64,000 nucleotides of DNA from Fluviispira multicolorata (lineage in GTDB: Bacteria > Bdellovibrionota_B > Oligoflexia > Silvanigrellales > Silvanigrellaceae). A program made the position numbers and the translations under genes. The stretch covers positions 1 through 64,000 of the forward strand of contig NZ_WFLN01000004.1 in assembly GCF_009208585.1 (NCBI RefSeq). Reading direction: 5' to 3'. Positions within the stretch are counted from its first letter, which is position 1, and every line of letters begins with the position of its first letter. A model generated the notes under the pieces. The model was not told the origin of the DNA. It did not search any database and saw only the letters and a program-made list of their open reading frames with translations. Shown piece after piece: positions 49,311-57,598 of this stretch.

Positions 49311-49343
49311 ACTTAAGAGTGAAAAAAAGGTTCTTAAGTTTTT
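49311..49343 (+). terminator. Terminator-like hairpin with no upstream gene
   Basis: ACTTAAGA (49311-49318) and TCTTAAGT (49332-49339) pair perfectly around 13 nt and are followed by a run of T (49339-49343). No plus-strand gene precedes it, so it may end a small RNA that includes the inverted repeat at 49133. Confidence 0.4.
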
Positions 49344-49494
49344 AATGTTATAACAACATGAGATAGGATGGGTGGTCAACTTGCTAAGAGAATATTATTA
49401 TTAAAATCTTTACATAAAAAAAATCTTATGATACATCTATTTGTATGACTGACCAGTACTTAATGGTTTGTAGACAAAAATGAGGTGAAAAAAT

Positions 49495-49596
49495 ATGAAG
49501 AGTAAACAAGTAAATTCAAATTTTTCAATAAGTATCTCAGTGCAAAACTCTACTTCCAATCTATTCACACTCCTTCTCCTCTCTCTACATTATTAA
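49495..49596 (+). CDS. leuL: Leucine-rich leader peptide of the leu operon
   Basis: A 33-codon ORF with GAGGTGA upstream of its ATG lies 131 nt before the leuA start and is too short for routine gene calling. The peptide ends LFTLLLLSLHY with six Leu codons in its last eleven residues, four of them consecutive (CTC CTT CTC CTC). The N-terminal half is polar. This is the classic design of an attenuation leader: ribosome stalling at the Leu run when leucyl-tRNA is scarce would alter folding of the RNA between it and leuA. A typical terminator is not clear; an A/T-only hairpin lies at 49625-49657. The gene symbol follows usage for such leaders. Confidence 0.75.
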   Translation: MKSKQVNSNFSISISVQNSTSNLFTLLLLSLHY

Positions 49597-49624
49597 ATCA
49601 ATCAATATAAAACTTAATATCAAA

Positions 49625-49657
49625 AAATATAAATAATTATTTTGTTAATTTATATTT
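49625..49657 (+). promoter_or_regulatory. A/T hairpin between the Leu leader and leuA, candidate attenuator
   Basis: The arms AAATATAAAT and ATTTATATTT are perfect 10-bp complements with a 13-nt loop, followed shortly by a TTTTT run at 49664-49668. The position (28 nt after the leader stop) is right for an attenuator, but the stem has no G/C pair and would be weak. Confidence 0.35.
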
Positions 49658-49727
49658 GCCGTGTTTTTACAATATTATTATCTAAAAATACTTTTATATT
49701 TAGATATGAAAGGCGATGGAGTTTGTT

Positions 49728-51317
49728 ATGCAAAAAAAGCAGATTAAAATTTTCGATACAACCTTGAGAGATGGACAGCAATGTCCCGGGGCAGGTATGT
49801 CATTTGAAAATAATATTGAATATGCAAAGCTTGCTGCTAATGCAAATATTGATATAATAGAAGTTGGTTTTCCCAGTGCAAGTAAACTTGATTTTTTAAT
49901 AGTCAATACTGTGGCAAAAGAAATTTCTAATAAAGACACAAGCCCTATTATTGCGGCATTGTGTCAATTAAGAGAAAATCAAATTGAAACCACTGTGCGT
50001 GCTCTTGAGCCACTTATAATTCATCAAAAAGCACGTTTACACACGTATTTGCCCGTCGATCCACAACTTCTTTCGGCACTTGGAGATTATGGTAGAAATT
50101 TTGAACAAATGACACTTGATGTCTATAATTATATTAAAATCGCATGTGACTCAGGGGTTGAAGTTGAATTTAGTCCTGAAGGATATTCTCGCATGGGAGA
50201 AAATTTTTCATTTGTGACAGATGTTATTAGAGCTGCCATTGAAGCAGGTGCTACAATTATCAATTGTCCTGATACAATTGGTGGAGCTTGTAAATTACAA
50301 GGTGATGATTATTTTGTAGAGAAAATGAAATTACATGCAAATATAATGGAAAGAGAATTCCCAGATAGAAATATCACTTGGTCGACTCACTGCCACAATG
50401 ATTTTGGACTTGCTCTTGAAAACTCAATGAACGCTGTTTTTATGGGGCCTGCAACTCAAGTGGAAGGATGTTTTAATGGTATTGGGGAAAGAGCGGGAAA
50501 TGTTTCTTTAGAACAGAGTATTATGTATTTGAAAAAATTTGGTTCTCAAGGAAAAAATCAAATTGAATATGAAACAAATGTAAAAATAGATTCATTACAG
50601 ACTATTTCAGATTTCGTAAGTTTAAATATGCTGGCACGTCAACCTCACTGGCCCATTACAGGTGATAATGCAGCTAAGCACTCTTCGGGGGGACATACCA
50701 ACGCAATTATTAAAAATCCATTGTCCTATCAACCTTTCGATCCAGAAGAAATCGGCAAAAAAATTTCATTTTTATTTGGTCCTTTTAGTGGAGGTAATCA
50801 TGCAAAAGAAATTATTGAAGAGCATGGATATATTTGTAATGAAGAAGAGAAAGCAAAAATTGCTCAATATATAAAAGATGTTCACTCTGAACGAAGAAAA
50901 GGTATAACGGATAGTGAATTAATAAATTCATATCTTGATTTTAGAAAACCCATAAAAATAAATAATTTTTATTATGCAAAAAGTGAAAATGAAAATTCTA
51001 TAGAAATATCTGGAGAATTTTTTGGTGAAAATAAAAAGTATCGATTTACGGTTGGGAAAGATGGCTCAGCATTTACTGCCTTATACAATGCTATTTCTGG
51101 GTTTATACCTGATTTTAGAGTTGGAAAATATTCGAGTCAATCATTAAGTGAAGGAGTAAATTCTATAAGTTCCTCAAAAACAATTATTGAGGATAGCAAT
51201 AATAATATGTTTATAGGATCTGGCGAGGATTTAGATATTGAACTTTCCGCATTAAAATCATTGATTGATGCAGCAAATAAAATGTATATTCAAAAAAACT
51301 ATATTCAGAGAAATTAA
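49728..51317 (+). CDS. leuA: 2-isopropylmalate synthase
   Basis: The enzyme condenses 2-oxoisovalerate with acetyl-CoA, the first committed step to leucine. Its catalytic N-terminal barrel has IFDTTLRDGQQCPGAG (metal-binding Asp), the WSTHCHNDFGLALENS motif (two His ligands) and EGCFNGIGERAGN. The regulatory C-terminal domain that senses leucine is present (about 400-529). The start at 49728 has GGAG six bases upstream; the ATG at 49716 is too close to its own AAAGG. It is 529 residues long and 10 nt before leuC. Confidence 0.95.
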   Translation: MQKKQIKIFDTTLRDGQQCPGAGMSFENNIEYAKLAANANIDIIEVGFPSASKLDFLIVNTVAKEISNKDTSPIIAALCQLRENQIETTVRALEPLIIHQKARLHTYLPVDPQLLSALGDYGRNFEQMTLDVYNYIKIACDSGVEVEFSPEGYSRMGENFSFVTDVIRAAIEAGATIINCPDTIGGACKLQGDDYFVEKMKLHANIMEREFPDRNITWSTHCHNDFGLALENSMNAVFMGPATQVEGCFNGIGERAGNVSLEQSIMYLKKFGSQGKNQIEYETNVKIDSLQTISDFVSLNMLARQPHWPITGDNAAKHSSGGHTNAIIKNPLSYQPFDPEEIGKKISFLFGPFSGGNHAKEIIEEHGYICNEEEKAKIAQYIKDVHSERRKGITDSELINSYLDFRKPIKINNFYYAKSENENSIEISGEFFGENKKYRFTVGKDGSAFTALYNAISGFIPDFRVGKYSSQSLSEGVNSISSSKTIIEDSNNNMFIGSGEDLDIELSALKSLIDAANKMYIQKNYIQRN

Positions 51318-51327
51318 GGAAAGTGTG

Positions 51328-52725
51328 ATGAAAAAAAATATTGTTGAAAAAATTTGGGACTCACATTTGATCGATGAGACTTCTGGTCTATTATCTGTTT
51401 GTGCAATCGACTTTATCTTTTTACATGAAGTGACTTCTGCGCAAGCATTTCAAACTCTAAAAGATCGAAATATAGATATTATGTTTCCAAATCAATGTAT
51501 TGCTACAATTGATCACAGCATTCCAACTCGGAAAAATAGAACAGAAATTTATGACGCTGCAGCAAGAAATCAGGTTGAACTTTTAAGAGAGAATGCTCAT
51601 AAAAATAATATTGCTTTTTATGATTTTGAAAGTGGTTACCAAGGAATTGTACATGTTATTGGGCCTGAACTTGGAATCACTCAACCAGGAATGACGATTA
51701 TTTGTGGTGATTCTCATACAGCGACTCATGGTGCTTTTGGTACTTTAGCATTTGGAGTTGGTACCTCTGAATTATCACATGCTTTAGCTTCCGGATGTTT
51801 ATTATTAAGTAGACCAAAAGTTATGAAAGTTGAATTTAAGGGGAATATGCAAAAAGGTGTTTTTGCCAAAGATCTTATTATGAAGTTGATTTCTCAAATT
51901 GGTATTGGCGGCGGCACTGGTTTTGTAATTGAATACACAGGACAAGTGATTCAACAAATGAGTATGGAAGAGCGCATGACAATTTGTAACATGAGTATTG
52001 AATGTGGCGCTAAAGCAGGATTGATTTCACCTGACTCTATCACTTATCAATATTTGTCACAAAAATCATATGCGCCCCATGAAGAAAATTGGAATGAAAT
52101 GGTGCAATATTGGGATTCCTTTAGAAGTGATGAGAGTTGTTTCTATGATCACGAAATCAGCATTGATGTGCAATCGCTTGAACCCATGATTACATGGGGA
52201 ACCAATCCTTCTCAAGCTATTGGAATTACAAAGGCAATACCAAAAGACTCTGAAATTTCTCCTCCAGAAAAAGTTATGTATGCAAAGGCACTGGAATATA
52301 TGAAATTGCAAGGAGGTGAAAATTTAGAAGGAGTCCCAATTGATTGGGCATTTATTGGATCGTGCACAAATGGAAGAATAGAGGATCTGAGAATTTGTGC
52401 AAAAATAATCCAAAATAAAAAGGTGCATCCATCTGTAACTTTATTCATAGTTCCAGGTTCTGAAAATGTTCTTAAGCAGGCAAAAAAAGAAGGTCTTGAT
52501 AAAATTTTTATCGATGCAGGTGCTGATTTTCGGATGCCTGGCTGTTCACTATGTCTTGGCATGAACGATGATAAGGTACCAGCGGGCAAGAGATGCATCA
52601 GTTCAACAAACAGAAATTTTGTAGGTAGGCAGGGAACTGGGAGTTACACTCACCTAGCATCGCCAGCAACAGTTATTGCGAGTGCAATTGAGGGAAAAAT
52701 CAGTTCTCCAATTAAGTTTTTTTAA
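51328..52725 (+). CDS. leuC: 3-isopropylmalate dehydratase, large subunit
   Basis: The 465-residue aconitase-type subunit holds a [4Fe-4S] cluster: GSCTNGRIEDL and GCSLCLGMN supply the three Cys. VIGPELGITQPGMTIICGDSHTATHGAFG is the substrate motif. It isomerises 2- to 3-isopropylmalate with LeuD, encoded next. The start at 51328 follows AAGGAAAG; the longer frame overlaps leuA. Length equals the family norm. Confidence 0.97.
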   Translation: MKKNIVEKIWDSHLIDETSGLLSVCAIDFIFLHEVTSAQAFQTLKDRNIDIMFPNQCIATIDHSIPTRKNRTEIYDAAARNQVELLRENAHKNNIAFYDFESGYQGIVHVIGPELGITQPGMTIICGDSHTATHGAFGTLAFGVGTSELSHALASGCLLLSRPKVMKVEFKGNMQKGVFAKDLIMKLISQIGIGGGTGFVIEYTGQVIQQMSMEERMTICNMSIECGAKAGLISPDSITYQYLSQKSYAPHEENWNEMVQYWDSFRSDESCFYDHEISIDVQSLEPMITWGTNPSQAIGITKAIPKDSEISPPEKVMYAKALEYMKLQGGENLEGVPIDWAFIGSCTNGRIEDLRICAKIIQNKKVHPSVTLFIVPGSENVLKQAKKEGLDKIFIDAGADFRMPGCSLCLGMNDDKVPAGKRCISSTNRNFVGRQGTGSYTHLASPATVIASAIEGKISSPIKFF

Positions 52726-52748
52726 ATCTATAAGAAAGTTATTTTAAT

Positions 52749-53354
52749 ATGGAAAAAACAACATATATTTCAGGGAAGTGTATCCCCTTAGAAATGAATG
52801 ATGTGGATACAGATTTAATTATTCCAGCACAATATCTGACATCGGTCGTTCGAAAAGGATACGGAGAAAATTTATTTAAGCGCTTAAGAGAGAGTTCAAA
52901 AGACTTTGTTTTTAATTTACAAAAATACAGTGGTGCAAATGTTTTAGTTACACAAAATAATTTTGGTTGTGGTTCTTCGCGAGAGCATGCTGTTTGGGCA
53001 TTAAAAGAGTATGGAATTCAAGTTATCATAGCAAATTCTTTTGCAGATATTTTTGCAGGAAATAGTCTTAAAAATAGACTTGTTCTTATAAAGCTAACTG
53101 AAGATGAAGTGAAAAAAATAATTCAAAAATCTAAAATAAATGACTATATTTTAGAAATTAATTTAGCTGAATCTAAAATTCAATCTTCATGTGGTGATTC
53201 TTTTTCATTCAATATGGATGATTTTCAAAAGTCATGTTTTATAAATGGGTTTGATGAAATTGAATATCTTCGTTCATTTAAAGATAAAGTAATAAAAATC
53301 AAACAAGAGCAAAGCAATAAAAATATTATACCCAAACTAAATAGGTCTATATAA
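52749..53354 (+). CDS. leuD: 3-isopropylmalate dehydratase, small subunit
   Basis: The 201-residue small subunit carries NDVDTDLIIPAQYL and the phosphate/substrate strand NFGCGSSREHAVWALKEYG. It completes the LeuCD active site. It lies 23 nt after leuC and its stop overlaps the start of leuB by 1 nt (TAATG), so the order leuA-leuC-leuD-leuB forms one operon. Confidence 0.97.
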   Translation: MEKTTYISGKCIPLEMNDVDTDLIIPAQYLTSVVRKGYGENLFKRLRESSKDFVFNLQKYSGANVLVTQNNFGCGSSREHAVWALKEYGIQVIIANSFADIFAGNSLKNRLVLIKLTEDEVKKIIQKSKINDYILEINLAESKIQSSCGDSFSFNMDDFQKSCFINGFDEIEYLRSFKDKVIKIKQEQSNKNIIPKLNRSI

Positions 53355-54430
53355 TGAATAAAACAATTGCAGTTTTGGCCGGAGATGGAATTGGTCCCGA
53401 AGTGATGGAGCAAACCATACGAGTGTTAAATACTATAGAAAAAAAATTTAATCATCAGTTTGAAGTTTTACAAGGTCTTATAGGTGGCTCAGCATACGAT
53501 AAATTTGGCACTCATTTCCCTGAAGCGACAAAGTTTATTTGCCAACGCTCCCATGCTATTCTGTTTGGTTCGGTTGGAGGTCCCGTCAATGAATCTCATC
53601 ATGAAAAATGGAAGAATTGTGAAAAAAATTCAATTCTTTCTCTGCGTAAGGAATTTCAATTTAGTTCTAATATTCGTCCTGCGAAAGTTTATGCTGAACT
53701 TAAAGATATTTGTCCTTTAAAAGACTCCATTATTAAAAATGGTATTGATATTGTGATTGTTCGCGAGCTTTTAGGAGATATATATTTTGGAGAGCATAGA
53801 ACATATATTGAAAATCAATTGAGAAAAGCCATAGATACAGCTGAGTATGATGAAAAGCAGATTGAAATCGTCGCCCATCAAAGTTTTAAATTAGCTCTTA
53901 TGCGCAAGAATAAGGTAACATCTGTTGATAAAGCCAATGTTCTTGACACTTCAAAACTATGGCGAGAAGTGTTAACGGAAATTGGAAAGCAGTATCCCAC
54001 TGTAACGTTAGAGCACATGTTAGTTGATAATTGCGCAATGCAGTTCTTTATAAATCCTTGTCAGTTTGACGTTATTGTGACTGCAAATTTATTTGGAGAT
54101 ATTCTTTCAGATGCTGCAGCTGCTTTCCCAGGAAGCTTAGGGTTAATGCCTTCAGCAAGCTTCAATGAAAAAGGTTTCGGGCTTTTTGAGCCATCAGGGG
54201 GGTCTGCTCCTGATATCGCAGGGAAAAACATTGCAAATCCAATTGCACAAATTATGTCACTTGCAATGCTTTTAAGACAGTCTTTCGAACTGATAGAAGA
54301 AGCTTCATGTATTGAAAATGCTGTGCAAAAAGCTTTGCAAGCAGGTTATAGAACATGCGATATTTCTGCTAATAAGACTGAAACAGTAACAACAGAAGAG
54401 ATGACAAATCGAATAATAGAATTTATTTAA
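53354..54430 (+). CDS. leuB: 3-isopropylmalate dehydrogenase
   Basis: The 358-residue enzyme oxidises and decarboxylates 3-isopropylmalate with NAD. Signatures are AGDGIGPEVMEQ, LRKEFQFSSNIRPAKVY, IVIVRELLGDIYFG (with substrate Arg) and NLFGDILSDAAAAFPGSLGLMPSAS, followed by EPSGGSAPDIAGK. It is the last gene of the leu operon and is translationally coupled to leuD. Confidence 0.97.
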   Translation: MNKTIAVLAGDGIGPEVMEQTIRVLNTIEKKFNHQFEVLQGLIGGSAYDKFGTHFPEATKFICQRSHAILFGSVGGPVNESHHEKWKNCEKNSILSLRKEFQFSSNIRPAKVYAELKDICPLKDSIIKNGIDIVIVRELLGDIYFGEHRTYIENQLRKAIDTAEYDEKQIEIVAHQSFKLALMRKNKVTSVDKANVLDTSKLWREVLTEIGKQYPTVTLEHMLVDNCAMQFFINPCQFDVIVTANLFGDILSDAAAAFPGSLGLMPSASFNEKGFGLFEPSGGSAPDIAGKNIANPIAQIMSLAMLLRQSFELIEEASCIENAVQKALQAGYRTCDISANKTETVTTEEMTNRIIEFI

Positions 54431-54851
54431 AAAATAACTTTGAATGAACTAACAATACTAAAAGAAATTCTACACTTTTAACTTTCCTTTCATTTAAAAC
54501 TTAAATTAAAAAATTGTTTAAATAATTATTTTTTTTACATAATATTTTGACTTTTTAAGAAAAATATTTAAGATATCGCTTGACTTGAGTGAGAATTAAA
54601 AAATCAATCAATTTATACGATTTTCAGAACTGTATTGTATTCATTTTTATTTATATAGATTGTTAAGACTGCTTTTAACTGTCTATTATTATTAATTTTA
54701 TTGGTTAATTAATAAGTTGTTATTAAATTGATCAAAAAAAATATAATTTATAATTGTGTTTTTAAATTTTATTTTATAAAGTGTAATTGGTAATGAAAGA
54801 GTGAACAGAGGAAAACATTTTAATTCAATTTTATAAAAGGATTTTAATATC
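54431..54851. other. AT-rich region after the leu operon with no visible gene
   Basis: No terminator with a strong stem was found immediately after leuB. The region contains long A/T runs and no credible ORF. The end nearest 54852 should hold the promoter of the next gene. Confidence 0.4.
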
Positions 54852-54985
54852 TTTATTTAATTAAACTTATTTATATTTTAATAAGGCGTATTTAATTTGT
54901 GAAAAAAGGAGAGATGGGTATGAATTTTTACTGACTTATTTAAAATACAAATTATTTTAAATACTAATAAGTTTAATTAAATAAA
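54852..54985 (+). promoter_or_regulatory. Large folded leader enclosing a micro-ORF and hairpin, upstream of an exported-protein gene
   Basis: A perfect 20-bp inverted repeat (arms 54852-54871, TTTATTTAATTAAACTTATT, and 54966-54985) encloses 94 nt. Inside lie AAAAAAGGAGAG, a six-codon ORF at 54914-54934 (MGMNFY), and a perfect 11-bp hairpin at 54937-54947/54953-54963 with a 5-nt loop just after its stop. The element ends 26 nt before the ATG of the following gene. The layout resembles an attenuating leader or a non-autonomous mobile element; the outer stem is A/T-rich. Confidence 0.55.
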
Positions 54986-55011
54986 ACAGTTATTTATAAA
55001 TGGAGAAGCAA

Positions 55012-56583
55012 ATGATAAGAACCAGAGATAATTTGTTACCTAATTTAATGCTCATTTTCTCCTTGTTCCTTTACTCATCTCAAGTTTTTTCTAGTTCATT
55101 GGAAAGTAATTCTTCTTTATTTGCGCCAAGTATTAAAAGTGCTTTTGAGGAAGTAAGTGAAATGAATGAAATGAGTGAAATAAAAGAGAGTGAGTCAAAT
55201 GTAAGTAATATAAACTCTTCAGATATTTCAAATATAAAATATCAAATTTCAACTCAATCTTTAATTTCGCATTTGGGTAAACAGGATGAGGCAATTGTAA
55301 CTATTACAAATACAAGCAGCAGTGAATTACTGAAAATTGAGCCTCTGCAATTGCCTTTACCTTTGCAATTACAAAATGAAACTTGTATGGGCGAACTTCA
55401 TCCATCGCAAAGCTGTATTTATAAAGTTAATTTTTCACCGGACTCCCTTGAACAGAATGGAGAGATTGATTTAAAAATTATTTATTCTTATGGTCAAGGT
55501 GATAAAATATTAAATTTAAAGAAGCTAAAATATAGAACAATCCCTAAAAATGTTATTAATCTTTCACAATTCGATGAAGTTTATTCATCTTTAAACATTG
55601 GGACAGTTTGTGCTGATAAAATAATTTATGCAAATGGAAATCATAATATTCCTATTTTTCTAACACTTAACATTACAGATACCAATTATAAAAAAGTAAA
55701 TGTCAACTATGATGAAGTTTATGGAGCTGTTCAAATTTTTGTGAGACGTGGGAATACAAATCAGTTTATTACTAAATATAATGAAAAGGGTACGTATAAT
55801 GTGCTCAATAAGAAAAATAAATTTTCACGTTGTATGAAGTCACCAACTAATCATTCATATTCTGAGCACAAACTCTTTTTTAGTTCCAGTAATGGAGGTG
55901 AAAATATTATAATTGGAGGAAAGATTGATTATATTAATAGAAAAGGTGAAATCAAGTCTATACAAACAAGTGATAATGGTTACCTAAATTTACATAGTTT
56001 TGATAAAATTATCTATCCGACAGAAAATTTATTTCATCTTGTTCAAGAAAAAAGTACAAATTTTGGTTTTACGGCTTCAACTCGTTCCGTTATTAAAGTT
56101 TCTCCAAAAGTAGAAAATTATCCTAACTTATATCATTATCGCTTAAAAAGTTTTTCTTTGACAGATACAACTTTTGGTGAGCATCAAACTACGGGTTTAA
56201 GACCTTTAAAGTTTAAGAAAGAAAAATTTAATTTAATACCTATATATAATCATGGAGATTTTAGTATTAATTACAAAACAGGTGATAATTATGAAATGCC
56301 TATTAATTATAATTATAATTATGGTAGAAAATTTGGTCTGCTCGATCTTGTTTCTTTAAAACATAAACCTAATAATATAGATAGCATTATAATTGATGAT
56401 TCCTATTTTAGTTTAGCATCTTTTCAAGCAAATGATCTTGCTTTAATTACTCAAAGCTATTGCTATGGTTGTACACATGTTTCGGCCGATGTGTATTTTA
56501 AATTAACTATGGAAGGTTTTGATGCATTTGGAAATGATTTTAAATTTATATCTGATTCGCGTCAGAATAATTTATATCTTTAA
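55012..56583 (+). CDS. Exported protein of unknown function, 523 aa
   Basis: The start at 55012 follows GGAG six bases upstream; a nearby ATG at 55000 has no ribosome-binding site. The product has a signal peptide (about 1-28, ending SQVFSS). An N-terminal Ser/Glu-rich stretch (30-75) precedes an immunoglobulin-like section of roughly 75-180 with IVTITNTSSSELLKI and GELHPSQSCIYKVNFSP, which resembles the ASPM-SPD2-Hydin-type choice-of-anchor domains used on bacterial surfaces. The remaining 340 residues are beta-rich and Asn/Tyr-rich without a known motif. Surface or periplasmic location is inferred; no function is known. Confidence 0.6.
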   Translation: MIRTRDNLLPNLMLIFSLFLYSSQVFSSSLESNSSLFAPSIKSAFEEVSEMNEMSEIKESESNVSNINSSDISNIKYQISTQSLISHLGKQDEAIVTITNTSSSELLKIEPLQLPLPLQLQNETCMGELHPSQSCIYKVNFSPDSLEQNGEIDLKIIYSYGQGDKILNLKKLKYRTIPKNVINLSQFDEVYSSLNIGTVCADKIIYANGNHNIPIFLTLNITDTNYKKVNVNYDEVYGAVQIFVRRGNTNQFITKYNEKGTYNVLNKKNKFSRCMKSPTNHSYSEHKLFFSSSNGGENIIIGGKIDYINRKGEIKSIQTSDNGYLNLHSFDKIIYPTENLFHLVQEKSTNFGFTASTRSVIKVSPKVENYPNLYHYRLKSFSLTDTTFGEHQTTGLRPLKFKKEKFNLIPIYNHGDFSINYKTGDNYEMPINYNYNYGRKFGLLDLVSLKHKPNNIDSIIIDDSYFSLASFQANDLALITQSYCYGCTHVSADVYFKLTMEGFDAFGNDFKFISDSRQNNLYL

Positions 56584-56615
56584 TTGAAAAATTAATATTT
56601 TTTAAAAAATAAATC

Positions 56616-56648
56616 AAAAAAGACATCCAAATAGAGGGTGTCTTTTTT
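56616..56648. terminator. Bidirectional terminator between convergent genes
   Basis: AAAAAAGACATCC (56616-56628) and GGGTGTCTTTTTT (56636-56648) form a 13-bp stem with one G-U pair and a 7-nt loop, with T-runs at both ends. It lies between the exported-protein gene and the FKBP gene, which converge. Confidence 0.9.
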
Positions 56649-56673
56649 GATTGAAATGCCGTAAGAATTGTTC

Positions 56674-57444
56674 TTATTTCTTAAGATTCTCTGCTGCTTT
56701 TGCTGGGGCTGGTGCTTGAGCAGCTGGTTTTGCGATGGAAACAAGATTTACTTTAAAAATTAAAGTTGCATTTGGTCCAATATTTTGTGAGGGAGCCTGT
56801 GCACCATAAGCAAGTGCTGCAGGGATGTAGAGCATCCAAGTGGAGCCTTCTGGCATAAGTTGAAGGGCTTCAGTCCAACCTTTAATAACTCCATTTACAG
56901 GGAAAGTTGCTGGTTGTCCGCGTTCATAAGAACTATCAAACACCTTACCGTTTATTAAAGTGCCTTCATAGTTAACTGTGACGGTGTCAGTTGCTTTTGG
57001 CTTATTGCCTTTTCCTTCGGAGACAATTTTATATTGTAATCCGCTTGGAAGTGTGACCACGCCTTTTTCTTTTTTATTCTTATTTAAGTATTCTTCACCT
57101 GCTTTTAAATTTTTATCGCTGATGATTTTTTGTTGTTCTGTCAAATATTTTTGCATGAACTCTTGTGATTCTTGATCAGTGAGATCAGATTTTTTTCCAC
57201 TTAATCCATCTTCAAATGCTTTAGTCAATGCAATCTTATTGATTTTAAATTCGGAGCCTTTAATGCTTGATGCAAACTGATGGCCAATGATATAGCCTGC
57301 TTTTTCTTCGTCGCTTTTGAATGTCATTGTGCTTTTCTTTGCAGTTTGAGGGATGGGTGTCGTTGCACTTGCTGTAAGTGAGGTCACAGGTAAACATGCA
57401 AGGGCTGCAACAAGTGCCCACTTTTTTGTTGAAGCAATCTTCAT
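56674..57444 (-). CDS. Periplasmic FKBP-type peptidyl-prolyl isomerase (Mip/FkpA-like)
   Basis: The start at 57444 follows AAGGAAC; the longer frame has no ribosome-binding site. The 256-residue product has a signal peptide (about 1-26), a helical dimerisation segment (about 40-125, EEKAGYIIGHQFASSIKG), and a C-terminal FKBP domain (about 125-235: VTVNYEGTLINGKVFDSSYERG, PATFPVNGVIKGWTEALQLMPEGS, TWMLYIPAALAYGAQAP), the catalytic Asp/Tyr/Trp set of PPIases. It ends in an Ala/Pro/Lys tail. It folds exported proteins; relatives include the virulence factor Mip. Confidence 0.93.
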   Translation of the reverse strand: MKIASTKKWALVAALACLPVTSLTASATTPIPQTAKKSTMTFKSDEEKAGYIIGHQFASSIKGSEFKINKIALTKAFEDGLSGKKSDLTDQESQEFMQKYLTEQQKIISDKNLKAGEEYLNKNKKEKGVVTLPSGLQYKIVSEGKGNKPKATDTVTVNYEGTLINGKVFDSSYERGQPATFPVNGVIKGWTEALQLMPEGSTWMLYIPAALAYGAQAPSQNIGPNATLIFKVNLVSIAKPAAQAPAPAKAAENLKK

Positions 57445-57598
57445 GACAGAGTTCCTTCTTATGATTAGAAATACGGCATTCGTAGACAAACGAATGATTG
57501 CAAGACTGTATTACTGTTGTATATAAGTGTCAAGCATTAGAACTCCTGAATTTTCTATAGTAAGTGGTAAAATGTTTAAGTGAAATAGGAGAGAATGC

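Larger units (their letters stand above)
48891..49494. other. Gene-free region with structured elements between SulP-CA and leu leader
   Basis: AT-rich, with the words TTTTTATAG repeated three times near 49037-49120. Two inverted repeats (49133-49195 and 49311-49339) occur in it and are listed separately. The left part must hold the promoter of the SulP-carbonic anhydrase operon and the right part that of the leu operon. No gene is credible. Confidence 0.5.

Noticed and set aside
49185..49379. Minus-strand 64-residue ORF
   Set aside because: Overlaps the inverted repeat and A/T-rich runs, with no ribosome-binding site and a Phe/Leu/Asn composition expected of non-coding DNA.
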